DNA of 44,831 nucleotides from Candidatus Obscuribacterales bacterium (GTDB lineage: Bacteria > Cyanobacteriota > Vampirovibrionia > Obscuribacterales > Obscuribacteraceae), in assembly GCA_020050685.1 (NCBI GenBank), contig JAGVKG010000042.1, positions 1 to 44,831 of the forward strand. Reading direction: 5' to 3'. The first letter of the stretch is position 1; each line of letters opens with the position of its first letter. Positions 6,731-15,520 of the stretch are shown in pieces. The notes beneath the pieces are model-generated. The model saw nothing but the letters and a program-made list of their open reading frames with translations. It was not told where the DNA came from and searched no databases. The position numbers and the translations under genes were made by a program.

Positions 6731-7752
6731 AACAAGACGAACTGGCCCGTGCGTTTGAATTCAGTTAGTTTTTCGATCGTGCGTTTGTGGTGCGGTAGCA
6801 TTTCGGGAAGCGACTTGGGATCGAAAAAATCTATCTCTAAAGATTCGTCGTTGCTTTGCATGAGGGTGCCTTGCCATTTGGTGGCATGCCAAATCAATGA
6901 GAAGCAGTGGATTAGATCACCATTGGGATATGAGACTATTTCAAAATTTGGATCAGAGGCAAAACCAAATGCTTGATGATTAAGCATTTGTAAACCGGTT
7001 TCTTCAAAGACTTCTCGCCAGATACATTCTTCTATACACTCACCATCTTCTGTGCCGCCGGTAGGCAGTCCCCAGATGCCGAAGTCAGGACGTCTGTGCA
7101 AAAGAATTTTGCCGTCCTCGCGTTCCAAGACGGCTCTGCCACCGGGGATCATCAGCAAATGATTGCCGACTATTTTGCGCAATTGTCCGGCATAAGAATC
7201 GGCAAACGGCTTGGCATTTCCGGGAAGCGTGACGGACAATTCTGAGAGCTTCTGGGATTTATCTTTGCACGAGGCTTGGAATTTGCCTGTACGCTTGAAT
7301 GTTTGCAATTGCTCAATGGCAATTCGATCGCATTCAATCATATCGGGTAGCTGATTGGGCGCGAAAAAATCAATTGCCAGAGTCTCATCGTTGCTATCTA
7401 TGAGCTCGCCTTCCCACTTGGTTGCATGTAGGACTAAGCCAAATCCGTGCACGCGATCACCGTTTGGATAAGTGACTATTTCATACTCTGGTTCAGAGGC
7501 GAAGGCGCAAGCTTGATATTGTTTGATGGTCAAACCGGTTTCTTCAAAGATTTCCCTGACGATTGCCTGCTCGCACGATTCGCGCTCCTCTGGTGCGCCT
7601 CCAGGCAGCGCCCAAGCCTTAAAATCCGAACGTTTGTGCAAAAGAATTTTGCCGTCTTCGCGTTCGAGAATGCCTCTGCCACCAGGCACATGCAAAAGCC
7701 TGTGACCAACAAGTGTTCTTAATTTACCGAGATATGATTGAGCGAAGTCCAT
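6727..7752 (-). CDS. Tandem double-Nudix hydrolase
   Basis: A 341-residue protein from the ATG at 7752. A longer frame up to 7833 exists, but it would cross a GC hairpin and overlap the upstream gene. It has two complete Nudix domains, each with a canonical box (Gx5Ex7REUxEExGU): GGAPEERESCEQAIV then REIFEETGL in the first, GGTEDGECIEECIW then REVFEETGL in the second. Both copies share flanking text such as GKILLHRRPDF and YPNGD. The DNA repeats with a period of exactly 540 bases (compare 7091-7140 and 7631-7680). Nudix enzymes hydrolyse nucleoside diphosphate-linked compounds; the substrate is not predictable here. It lies at the end of the MBOAT/SGNH operon and may be cotranscribed. Confidence 0.88.
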   Translation of the reverse strand: MDFAQSYLGKLRTLVGHRLLHVPGGRGILEREDGKILLHKRSDFKAWALPGGAPEERESCEQAIVREIFEETGLTIKQYQACAFASEPEYEIVTYPNGDRVHGFGLVLHATKWEGELIDSNDETLAIDFFAPNQLPDMIECDRIAIEQLQTFKRTGKFQASCKDKSQKLSELSVTLPGNAKPFADSYAGQLRKIVGNHLLMIPGGRAVLEREDGKILLHRRPDFGIWGLPTGGTEDGECIEECIWREVFEETGLQMLNHQAFGFASDPNFEIVSYPNGDLIHCFSLIWHATKWQGTLMQSNDESLEIDFFDPKSLPEMLPHHKRTIEKLTEFKRTGQFVLF

Positions 7753-7771
7753 AAAGTAATGATTCGTGTAG

Positions 7772-7790
7772 GGGCGGGGTCTCCCCGCCC
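7772..7790. repeat. GC-rich palindrome, REP/MITE-like
   Basis: GGGCGGGG-TCT-CCCCGCCC is a perfect 8-bp stem with a 3-base loop, lying between the SGNH stop (7808) and the Nudix ATG (7752). Its GC content is far above that of the neighbourhood. No T-run follows on the minus strand, so it is more like a dispersed extragenic palindrome or an mRNA-stabilising hairpin than a terminator. Only one copy is in the window. Confidence 0.55.
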
Positions 7791-7807
7791 TCATTGGATC
7801 GCAGCAC

Positions 7808-9067
7808 CTATTCCGAACGGTGCAGCCGTGCAATTGGTCCAGCGCTGTTTAAACTAGTAACCAGGTTTGGTTGCTTGCCAATGTATCTGGTAATTTCGGC
7901 AAATAGTTTGTCTCCACCACGGGCGGAAAGATGGACGGTATCCAAATAATCATCCAGGGTAAAAACATCGCTATCGGAAAGATCCAACCAGTCGGCTGAA
8001 TTCTTCACGCAGATGGACGATATGTTGTTATGGAAGTCCTGCCAGAAACTGTCAGGCAGAAGCTTGCGATTCGGGCTAACTGATGGCATGCCGACAACCA
8101 ATACCTTGACACCGTTTTGTCGCAGCCGTGTGAGCGCGTCGTTGAAAAATGAAAGTTCTTGCGGGTATATGGGTGGATTCGGGTTTGTATAACGGTGGAT
8201 GTACTCTTGCGTATTGTCGACAAACAAATAAGGAATATTGGCTGGCACAAGCCATTGTCCGGGTGAGATATTGCCACCAGAGGCAGAAATGCCTTTGAGA
8301 AACTCTTGTTTGTTAGTTGTTGCTGGTGCCTCGCCGCTTGCCATACAACTTGCGACTTTTCCGTGCAATTGACTCATCGGCAAGTATCTATTCAATAACC
8401 AGCCAAAGCGAGAGAGATCGTCGGTGAAAGCCCAGGCAGCTAGTTTGTCCGGCTCGACAAAGCGCGAGAAGAAACGAAACGGCTCAGTTGCCGAAGCGGA
8501 AGGCAAAGTATTGTCAATGAAATCACGTGGCGAGATACCAATCACTACCATCTTTGGTTTGAGTCTGCCGGTAAGCAAAGTGCGTGTGATCAAATTTTGA
8601 TCTGAAGCCATTGCACCGCCCATAGACCAATTGAATATGGAAATAGGATGACCAAGACGATGAGTCAAATCATTTTCCAAAGTGGTGGCACGGCGATAAG
8701 ACACGCAGTCCAATGCCTTTTGTAAAGTTTGCGCATCAGCGGTAAAAACAGCCGTAGCCATTTGTGAACTGCCAAGCAAGACGATATCCGGTGCTTGCAC
8801 TTGAGCAAGGTAAGATTTTGATATCCACCAAGGCCAAGTACCTTTGATGTTTGATGCGGAATCTGGTTTGGACAGTTCTTCGTCAATAGTTGTGGTTCGC
8901 AAATTGACAGAGAAAAGCAAAGTTAGATTGGCAATAAAGAATATGCTCAGCGCCATGAGAAACTTGCTGGTTGATTTGGTCGACTTGAGCTTTCTGGCAG
9001 GTGCTTGTCCTGCCTTCAGTCTTGGACTGCGCTCTATTGTTTGTGTGTCTTGACCGAGATTTTGCAT
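7808..9067 (-). CDS. DUF1574-type SGNH-like protein, third paralogue of the MBOAT operon
   Basis: A 419-residue protein with a basic cytoplasmic N-terminus (about 35 residues), one TM anchor (about 36-55) and an extracytoplasmic SGNH-like domain. The nucleophile block is DIVLLGSSQM (GSS 99-101), followed by VVIGISPRDFIDN, VLVVGMPSVSPNRKLLP, and the His block DTVHLS with D376 and H379. The putative Ser-Asp-His set is therefore intact. ATG start; it begins 6 bases after the previous gene ends. It probably finishes or modifies acyl transfer to a surface glycan supplied by the upstream MBOAT. The acceptor and acyl group are unknown. It differs from its siblings in the sequence around GSS (SQM versus SLM). 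Confidence 0.82.
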   Translation of the reverse strand: MQNLGQDTQTIERSPRLKAGQAPARKLKSTKSTSKFLMALSIFFIANLTLLFSVNLRTTTIDEELSKPDSASNIKGTWPWWISKSYLAQVQAPDIVLLGSSQMATAVFTADAQTLQKALDCVSYRRATTLENDLTHRLGHPISIFNWSMGGAMASDQNLITRTLLTGRLKPKMVVIGISPRDFIDNTLPSASATEPFRFFSRFVEPDKLAAWAFTDDLSRFGWLLNRYLPMSQLHGKVASCMASGEAPATTNKQEFLKGISASGGNISPGQWLVPANIPYLFVDNTQEYIHRYTNPNPPIYPQELSFFNDALTRLRQNGVKVLVVGMPSVSPNRKLLPDSFWQDFHNNISSICVKNSADWLDLSDSDVFTLDDYLDTVHLSARGGDKLFAEITRYIGKQPNLVTSLNSAGPIARLHRSE

Positions 9068-9073
9068 GCTTCT

Positions 9074-10504
9074 CTAAAGTGGCTTATTCGGATTCCATTT
9101 TGGTGCATCTTCTGCATCCTGCTTCTGCTCATGGCTATGATTGCGCTCATTGCTTGCCAGGGCTTCGTGCTTAGCCAGCGCATCACCTGCCAATGATAAT
9201 GCCGTGGCTGACCGTCCATCGCTTGCCAGAGTCTTTGATAAATCCTCAAAAAACTTCTTGCCACCATAAGCATTTAAGTGAACTGAATCATGGAAGTCAG
9301 AAATTGAATAATGTTGGAAGTTGGAGAGATCGTAAAACTCAACATTGTTATTTGCAGCAAAGGCGCGCATGTCTTGCAAGTACTTCATGTAAACGCCTGG
9401 AGGCAACATGGAAACGTTATAGAGTGTAATTGGCATGTTGACCATAATCAGCTCCATGCGCTCTTTCTGGCAATAACGAGCTAATTGTCTGAGGAAGTAA
9501 ACTTGCGTGCGATAAGTGTGCAGGTTCGGATGCTTATAGCGTTGGGCATATTCCATGCGATTATCTGAATAACGTGCTCTGGCGGTCTTTTCATCAATTG
9601 GACCGGCCATCACGGCTTCCGGATGAATTTCAGTTGGTAAGTAGTTGGGAATTAAACGAACCCGATCCCACCAGGTGAAAGGCGGATTGTTGTATGGTTT
9701 AGGAACCGCCTGGGCAAGGAAGTTGGTGGACTCTTGCTTGAATGCCATTTGGCAATCAACCGCTTGTCCATAAAGATAGACTGTTCTTTGCAGCCACCAG
9801 TCAAGTTTTGCATATGGTGATTCGAATATCTTGCCGGCAATGTCGTCAATGGTCACCAGGCGCTTGAGATATCTGAAAGGTTCAGTATCGGCTGGTGTGG
9901 AAAGAGTGCTGTCGATGAAGTCACGCGGTGCGATGCCATAAACCACAACATCCGGACGATTGGCACAATTGACAGTTGCCTTGAGAGTAAGATAGGCATC
10001 AGAAGGCATTTGACCTGGAGCCGATAAATTAGCCGTGGAGAAGGTGCCACCAAATCTGGTGCGCAACAAATGCTCAAGATAGGAAGCTTTGTGGTAGTTG
10101 GCCAAATCAAGCGGCTTATTCAAATAATTTGCGTCGGTACCGGCAACCGCGCTGACCATTAATGACGATCCTAATAGCGCAACATTGTGCTCCGCAGTTT
10201 GTTTGCGTAAATCATTTATAGTCCACCAGGACCAGCCGCGATAGGGAAAGGCAAAAGAGTCGAAGCGGAATGGTGTTGCATAAGACAAATAGTGGTTGAG
10301 CAATAAGAAGACAACCAGAGTAGCAATAAACAAGCTTCTCGGTCTGCGAATGTTTACAGCAAAGAAACTGTGATGATCTCGATGAGCCTCCTCGGCTGCT
10401 CGCTTTGCTTGTTCGGCGGAACTCAACACGTGAGCATTCTCTACGCCAGGACTTTCTTGTCCTGTCAGTTTATTGGGATCTGGTGAAATAGTTGGAGTTT
10501 GCAT
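9074..10504 (-). CDS. DUF1574-type SGNH-like protein, second paralogue of the MBOAT operon
   Basis: A 476-residue protein with a hydrophilic N-terminal extension of about 55 residues (Ala/Glu/His-rich), a TM helix (about 56-74) and an SGNH-like ectodomain. Visible blocks are NVALLGSSLM (GSS 112-114), VVYGIAPRDFIDS, IMVNMPITLYNVSMLPP, and DSVHLNAYGG with D406 and H409. A charged C-terminal tail of about 45 residues ends in NKPL, as does the preceding paralogue. ATG start; the gene begins 13 bases after that paralogue ends, so they should be cotranscribed. The role is inferred from AlgJ/AlgX, PatB and DltD partners of MBOAT enzymes. Confidence 0.82.
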   Translation of the reverse strand: MQTPTISPDPNKLTGQESPGVENAHVLSSAEQAKRAAEEAHRDHHSFFAVNIRRPRSLFIATLVVFLLLNHYLSYATPFRFDSFAFPYRGWSWWTINDLRKQTAEHNVALLGSSLMVSAVAGTDANYLNKPLDLANYHKASYLEHLLRTRFGGTFSTANLSAPGQMPSDAYLTLKATVNCANRPDVVVYGIAPRDFIDSTLSTPADTEPFRYLKRLVTIDDIAGKIFESPYAKLDWWLQRTVYLYGQAVDCQMAFKQESTNFLAQAVPKPYNNPPFTWWDRVRLIPNYLPTEIHPEAVMAGPIDEKTARARYSDNRMEYAQRYKHPNLHTYRTQVYFLRQLARYCQKERMELIMVNMPITLYNVSMLPPGVYMKYLQDMRAFAANNNVEFYDLSNFQHYSISDFHDSVHLNAYGGKKFFEDLSKTLASDGRSATALSLAGDALAKHEALASNERNHSHEQKQDAEDAPKWNPNKPL

Positions 10505-10517
10505 TTTCTTCCACCAC

Positions 10518-11861
10518 CTATAACGGCTTGTTGCCAGAAAGGGAAAGCCGTGTTTCTCTTGCCTTGCTTCTTGCCGCCTTGATCACCTTTGGGGAACGAG
10601 CCGCCGTTGCATGTCGCAAGCCAGAAGCTAATTGCACACCTTTTGGTTTTATTCCTAATGCCACCAAAGTTGGGCGGTCAGCTGAAAGTGTGTCTGCCAA
10701 GCAATCAAGCATCTTGCGTCCGCCACCAGTGTGCAAATGCACTGTGTCCATGAAATCAGACAGCGCGAATTTCTTGCTGGCATCGAGATCGATAAAGGTT
10801 GCACCTTTTGATAAGGCAAAACTGCGAACACCGGTGCGGTAGACGTCCCAGGCTTGCTTGGTCAAAAGCGAACGATTGATATCGGTAATTGGCATTGCCA
10901 TTACTACTACATGAATTCCACGCGCGCGAGCCACATTCATCAGATCGGTAAAAGAACGCATTTGAGTTATATATGTATCCCACTTAAGGGACTTATAGCG
11001 CTTGCGATATTCAATTAAGTTGTCGGCAAAGGCTTCGCGTTCGCCAAGCTCATGAGGGCGGAAGAAGGCTTCTCCCACGTTCAGTTCGCCTGGTCTATAT
11101 TCCGGCATCAAAGCCCGCCGGTCGAAAATCGAAAATCGTTTTTCTGTTTGCGGCAGAGGAATATATTTTTCTGCCTTGCTGGTCGCCAACTGGTTTGCTT
11201 TGCAAGTTATGTCTTGTTTCAATCCATATAAGTAAACCGACTTGCTCAGCTCATAGTTGAGGCGTTCTTTCCAATCCGGGAAAAAGAGCGAGGCTTGTTC
11301 TTCCACCGAACCTAAACGACTGAGGGAATGGAACGGATCTGTTGCCGAAGGACTAGGCAACAAATTATCCAAGAAGTCACGCGGGCCGACACCATAGACA
11401 ATTATTTTTGGTGCCTTTTCATGTCTAAGCAAAAACTGAGTGATCAAGTCTGCATCCGAGGGCATTTCACCAGGTAAAGCAAAGTTGAAAGTCGAAATGG
11501 CTTTGCCTGATTTCCTGGAAAAAACATCTTCAAAGTAAAGACTCTTATGATGCTGGCTGCCATCGATACGCTTATGCGTGTAATCAGCATCGCAGCCGGC
11601 GAGAGGAACAAGCATCAGCGATGAGCCAAGGAAAACCAAATCAGGAGATTTCTTTTGTTTGAGAAAATCACCGATTGCCCAACTTGTCCAATTCTTCTCC
11701 GGAAACTTAGTTGCTTCCGTCTGGCCAAATCCATTGACCCAGGCCGCATAGTTGACTAGCCAGTAGAGCAAAACCGCAAAAGCAAAAGAGCTAACAAAGC
11801 AGACATCTTTTGCTTGATGGCAACTTGCTTCTTTTAAATTGGCTTTCTCAGAGTTGTCCAC
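10518..11861 (-). CDS. DUF1574-type SGNH-like protein, first paralogue after the MBOAT gene
   Basis: A 447-residue protein starting at GTG. It has a short cytoplasmic N-terminus, a TM anchor (about 22-41), then the SGNH-like ectodomain: LVFLGSSLM (GSS 79-81), IVYGVGPRDFLDN, VVVMAMPITDINRSLL, and DTVHLHTGGG with D372 and H375. The C-terminal tail (about 60 residues) is rich in Lys, Arg and Ala and ends in NKPL. It follows the MBOAT gene by 57 bases and is the most likely direct partner for it. As with DltD and PatB, the ectodomain could pass an acyl group from the membrane enzyme to the glycan. Confidence 0.82.
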   Translation of the reverse strand: MDNSEKANLKEASCHQAKDVCFVSSFAFAVLLYWLVNYAAWVNGFGQTEATKFPEKNWTSWAIGDFLKQKKSPDLVFLGSSLMLVPLAGCDADYTHKRIDGSQHHKSLYFEDVFSRKSGKAISTFNFALPGEMPSDADLITQFLLRHEKAPKIIVYGVGPRDFLDNLLPSPSATDPFHSLSRLGSVEEQASLFFPDWKERLNYELSKSVYLYGLKQDITCKANQLATSKAEKYIPLPQTEKRFSIFDRRALMPEYRPGELNVGEAFFRPHELGEREAFADNLIEYRKRYKSLKWDTYITQMRSFTDLMNVARARGIHVVVMAMPITDINRSLLTKQAWDVYRTGVRSFALSKGATFIDLDASKKFALSDFMDTVHLHTGGGRKMLDCLADTLSADRPTLVALGIKPKGVQLASGLRHATAARSPKVIKAARSKARETRLSLSGNKPL

Positions 11862-11918
11862 TATTTACGGTCCATTGGAAATTGGCAAATTGTCGGAATT
11901 AAGTCGGACAAACGCTCT

Positions 11919-13370
11919 CTAGAATTGGAAGTAAATGAAGCGTGGCGAAGTGTCCGGACTGAAAATAGTCAGAAGACACATTAGTGCCACCATTACAGTT
12001 ACTTGTACAGGCCATGGCGGACTTAAATAGAAACGCTTGTCGTTAAGCCAATCCACAACTGGCTGCGCAATCATTAGCACCGGCAAAATTAGAACTAAAG
12101 CCGGGAAAATAATTGGATCACGAATTTGCAGAATTGCCAATTGCGCAGCGCTGAAGTGTGCCAACTCGATTGGTGCTTGCGCCAATTTTTGAATGATGTT
12201 CCAAGCAATGGTCAGATTCTCAGCCCGGAAGAATACCCAGCCGACACAGACAATGTGGAATGTGATAACCACTGACACAGCGTGATAAATCTTGGACGAT
12301 AATAGTTTTTCTGCTACGCCCACGCGGACAAGCATTTTTGAATATTCTTTGTGCAGAATCAAAAGCACGCCTTGGTACGCACCCCAAGCCAGGTAGTGCA
12401 TAGCAGCACCGTGCCAGAGTCCGCCCAGTGCCATGGTCAAAAATAAATTGCGGTAGGTGAACAATGTGCCACCACGCGATCCACCGAGTGGAATAAACAA
12501 ATAGTCTCTCAACCAGGTTGACAGACTGATATGCCAACGATGCCAGAAATCGGAAACGTTTGCGGCGATGTAAGGCAAGTTGAAGTTGATTGGCACCTTG
12601 TAACCGAAGAGCATGGCTGAGCCACGGGCAATATCCGTGTAACCGGCAAAGTCAAAGAAAATCTGGAAAGCAAATGCGTAAACAATTACCCAGAGATCAA
12701 GGCTCGAGAAATTTTCCGGATGTGTAAAACCAGCTTGCACAACAAGGGCAAGATTGTCTGCAATCAAAACTTTCTTGAAGAGTCCAAGCAAAATTTGTTG
12801 CATGCCCTCATCCACATATTCCCACTTGAATTTGGCAGGAATAGCAAGCTGGGGAATAAAGTCTTGATAGCGCTTGATTGGACCAGCAATTTGCGTCGGG
12901 AAAAACGAAGCGAAAAGCGCAAAGCCGGGCAAGGATTTGACCGGCTCTTTGCCGCGATAAACCTCAACGGCGTAATGAATGAACTCAAAAACGAAAAAGG
13001 AAATGCCCAAAGGCAGAAGAATATGCAAGTGTGGTTCACGCCAATTGATATGAGCTAGCGCCAAACCTTCTTTCAGTGTGTGCATGCCAAACGTGGCGTA
13101 CTTGAAAATTGCCAGCGTAATTAAGTTGCCTGCCACCACAATTCCCAAAATCAACTTCTTGTGTTTTTCGGTTTTTGTGATCAGGGGCACTAAGAAATAA
13201 TTTCCCAGCGTCAAACCGGCAATAAGAAATCCGTAGATTGGCCGCCACGACATATAGAAAACGTAGCTTGCCACCAAAAGTAGCGGCACACGCAAACGAT
13301 GTGGACAAATCCAAAAAAGTAAAAATACGGTCGGAAGAAAGACCAAGTACTGCAGACTGTTAAATTCCAA
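11919..13370 (-). CDS. MBOAT-family membrane O-acyltransferase (AlgI/PatA type)
   Basis: A 483-residue polytopic membrane protein with roughly ten hydrophobic segments. The family hallmarks are present: PLGISFFVFEFIHYAVEVYRG (the Q usually found after SFF is replaced), FFPTQIAGPIKRY, the FDFAGYTDIARG segment, WHRWHISLSTWLRDYLFIPLGG (His277, His280) and the catalytic-type His320 in LGGLWHGAAM. AlgI, PatA and DltB use this fold to move acyl groups across the membrane onto exported polymers. TTG start at 13370 behind AAGGAGATGGAAGG. It is the first gene of a minus-strand operon with three SGNH-like partners and possibly the Nudix gene. Confidence 0.93.
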   Translation of the reverse strand: MEFNSLQYLVFLPTVFLLFWICPHRLRVPLLLVASYVFYMSWRPIYGFLIAGLTLGNYFLVPLITKTEKHKKLILGIVVAGNLITLAIFKYATFGMHTLKEGLALAHINWREPHLHILLPLGISFFVFEFIHYAVEVYRGKEPVKSLPGFALFASFFPTQIAGPIKRYQDFIPQLAIPAKFKWEYVDEGMQQILLGLFKKVLIADNLALVVQAGFTHPENFSSLDLWVIVYAFAFQIFFDFAGYTDIARGSAMLFGYKVPINFNLPYIAANVSDFWHRWHISLSTWLRDYLFIPLGGSRGGTLFTYRNLFLTMALGGLWHGAAMHYLAWGAYQGVLLILHKEYSKMLVRVGVAEKLLSSKIYHAVSVVITFHIVCVGWVFFRAENLTIAWNIIQKLAQAPIELAHFSAAQLAILQIRDPIIFPALVLILPVLMIAQPVVDWLNDKRFYLSPPWPVQVTVMVALMCLLTIFSPDTSPRFIYFQF

Positions 13371-13669
13371 CCTTCCATCTCCTTATAACAAGGCAACCTC
13401 GCACTTGCAAAAATTCTGCAAATAGATTGCCGGTTTGCACGAGAAGTCAATAACAAGACTTCAGAATAGACCTAGATTGTAAATCTTAGATTTCAAGTAC
13501 GTCTAGCGAAAGGCAGATCTCTTAATGTAAATGTTTCTACAGGCTTTTGTTGTCAACATCGAGTAAGCGCCCGCACAATATCGTGTACCGACATCTTGAA
13601 AACAGGCGCGTACGATTCTAGCGAACAAATCACCCGGCAAACATTTGGCAACCGATCGAAAAGCGGAGA
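13371..13669. promoter_or_regulatory. 299-bp gap between the rpaA-like gene and the MBOAT operon; candidate minus-strand promoter
   Basis: No coding signal is seen here. On the minus strand TTGACA (13556 down to 13551) is followed after about 17 bases by CATTTA, a weak -10, roughly 180 bases upstream of the MBOAT start. No clear terminator for the rpaA-like gene was found, so read-through from the operon upstream into the MBOAT operon is possible. Confidence 0.3.
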
Positions 13670-14401
13670 TTACTCTTCGTGCTCGGGAGCATCTGCTGCC
13701 TTGGTAATTCCATCTGGAATTAATTGATAACCGCCGCCGTAGACTGTTTTGATGTACTTGCGCTCTTGAGTTTCCAATCTGGTTCTCAAGTGGCGAATGT
13801 GTACGCGAATCGTATCAACATCATCGTCCGGCGAATAGCCCCAGACTTCTTCCAAGAGCTTGCCTGTGGACACGGTTTGACCGTGATGCTGCATCAAGCA
13901 ATGCAAGATCTCAAACTCGGTTGGCGTCAGTTTGATAATTCTTTCCTGGACTTTTGCCTGTAAGTTTTCCGGAATAAGAGTAATTTCACCGGCTGTGAGA
14001 ATTTCCGGCAAGCTGGCGGATAAGGGCGCTGACCCGGCACGCCGCAAGAGCGCACGCACTCTCACCTGCAGTTCCGGAATTTCAAATGGCTTGACAAGGT
14101 AGTCGTCAGCACCGGAATCAAAACCGGTAACTTTATCTTGTGTCATGCCAAGAGCTGTGAGCATCAAAACCGGAATCGGATTGGTTTGGGGGTTGTGGCG
14201 CAAACGCTGGCAGACTGTAAAGCCATCCAAGTCTGGCATCATCACGTCAAGAATAATCATGTCCGGACGATTTTGCTGAGCTAAAGCCAGCCCCTTGATG
14301 CCGTCTGAGGCAACCGATACCTGGTGCCCAAGCAGCTCAAGATTGACTTTTACAAGCTCGACGATGGATGGATCGTCGTCAATGACGAGAATTCTACTCA
14401 A
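13670..14401 (-). CDS. rpaA: OmpR-family response regulator, RpaA-like
   Basis: A 243-residue protein starting at TTG behind GAGGA. The receiver domain has the acidic pocket IDDD (8-10), phosphoacceptor D52 in [11 protein letters not shown], the LTA Thr and K104 of VKPF. The winged-helix domain has [46 protein letters not shown] and [10 protein letters not shown]. From memory of the family, stretches such as [24 protein letters not shown] and [20 protein letters not shown] match cyanobacterial RpaA more closely than generic PhoB/OmpR. RpaA is the circadian/stress output regulator in photosynthetic cyanobacteria. No histidine kinase is encoded in the window. It is the last gene of the five-gene operon, 30 bases after the protease gene. 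Confidence 0.85.
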   Translation of the reverse strand: MSRILVIDDDPSIVELVKVNLELLGHQVSVASDGIKGLALAQQNRPDMIILDVMMPDLDGFTVCQRLRHNPQTNPIPVLMLTALGMTQDKVTGFDSGADDYLVKPFEIPELQVRVRALLRRAGSAPLSASLPEILTAGEITLIPENLQAKVQERIIKLTPTEFEILHCLMQHHGQTVSTGKLLEEVWGYSPDDDVDTIRVHIRHLRTRLETQERKYIKTVYGGGYQLIPDGITKAADAPEHEE

Positions 14402-14431
14402 GGATATATCCTCAAAATTTGGACCGAATGC

Positions 14432-15520
14432 TTATTGTGTATTACTGCTTACCAATTTTACTGGAATTTTAGTTAATTTCCCTTGCCGGAGCACACCCAA
14501 GGTGACGATTTGCCCAGCCTGTTTATTATCGATATAAGAAAGCAGATCGTCTGGAGTGCGTACTGGTTGATTGTCAATTGAATTGATAATGTCGGCAGAG
14601 GCATAGTCAATTGATTGGACCGTGAATGGTCCTTGTTGACTTACAACAAGCTTTCGTCCCTTTATGCCGGCTTGGGCTGCCGGCCCGTTTGGATCGACCG
14701 TTACAACTCGCAAACCTTTGTCCGTTTGTTGGACTTGCAAGATGCCGAGGTCGGGGCGAACTATTGCATGGTGGGCAATTAACTCTGGTATCAAACGCTT
14801 GGCGATATTGATAGGAATAGCAAAGCCGATGCCGGCAGATTGGCCAGCACGGCTAAAGATAGCTGTATTGATACCTATCATTTTTCCTTGTGTATCTAAT
14901 AATGGACCGCCGGAATTCCCGGGATTAATGGCTGCATCGGTTTGAATAATGCCCTTGATCAAACGTCCACCGCCTGTACCAAGCGTGCGTCCAATGCTGG
15001 AGATAATCCCTTGGGTGAGAGTTCTGTCCAAACCAAACGGATTGCCGATAGCAAAAACACGTCTGCCTACTTCTAAATTGGCCGAATCACCAAGCGGAAT
15101 TGCCGTTAACTTCATGCCGGCCGGCGGTGTGATTTTCAATACGGCAATATCGTTGGCTGCATCGGCGCCCACAACATCAGCCGGTAAATTAGTACCGTCG
15201 TAAAGTGTAATGCGCACCTTTTGCGCGCCTGCCACCACGTGGTTGTTGGTGAGAATATAGCCTGAGGAATTGATAATTGAGCCAGAGCCAAAACCTTCGC
15301 GCGGTACGACATTGAACAAAAAGTCTTCCGCTTGGGCCATGGTGGCAACGTGCACAACGCCTTGATTGGTGGATTTGTAAACTCTGATGTTTACTGCCTC
15401 ATCCGGTGTGATGGCTGGCGTCGTGCCGTTTTTGCTCACTGCCAAAGCAGTATTTGCAGTGAGCAAACTAACGATAAATGGTGCAAGCATTGCAATTGTT
15501 GTCATTTTCTTCGTGTTCAT
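14432..15520 (-). CDS. HtrA/Deg-family serine protease with one PDZ domain
   Basis: A 362-residue protein with a signal peptide (about residues 1-27, ending TALA), a trypsin-like protease domain and one C-terminal PDZ domain (about 250-355). The catalytic triad is intact: H94 in TNNHVVAGA, D124 in ANDIAVLKI and S203 in NPGNSGGPL. It is a secreted or periplasmic quality-control protease of the DegP/HhoA type, where the PDZ senses unfolded C-termini. Its ATG overlaps the plsY stop as ATGA (15517-15520), indicating translational coupling. Ribosome binding sequence GGAAAGAG lies inside the end of plsY. Confidence 0.93.
   Translation of the reverse strand: MNTKKMTTIAMLAPFIVSLLTANTALAVSKNGTTPAITPDEAVNIRVYKSTNQGVVHVATMAQAEDFLFNVVPREGFGSGSIINSSGYILTNNHVVAGAQKVRITLYDGTNLPADVVGADAANDIAVLKITPPAGMKLTAIPLGDSANLEVGRRVFAIGNPFGLDRTLTQGIISSIGRTLGTGGGRLIKGIIQTDAAINPGNSGGPLLDTQGKMIGINTAIFSRAGQSAGIGFAIPINIAKRLIPELIAHHAIVRPDLGILQVQQTDKGLRVVTVDPNGPAAQAGIKGRKLVVSQQGPFTVQSIDYASADIINSIDNQPVRTPDDLLSYIDNKQAGQIVTLGVLRQGKLTKIPVKLVSSNTQ

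Noticed and set aside
7752-7833. 27-residue N-terminal extension of the Nudix protein
   Set aside because: It would be translated through the GC palindrome and overlap the upstream gene. The sequence is unlike a Nudix N-terminus.
12720-13058. Plus-strand open frame inside the MBOAT gene
   Set aside because: It lies wholly antisense to a strongly supported membrane protein and shows no family resemblance.
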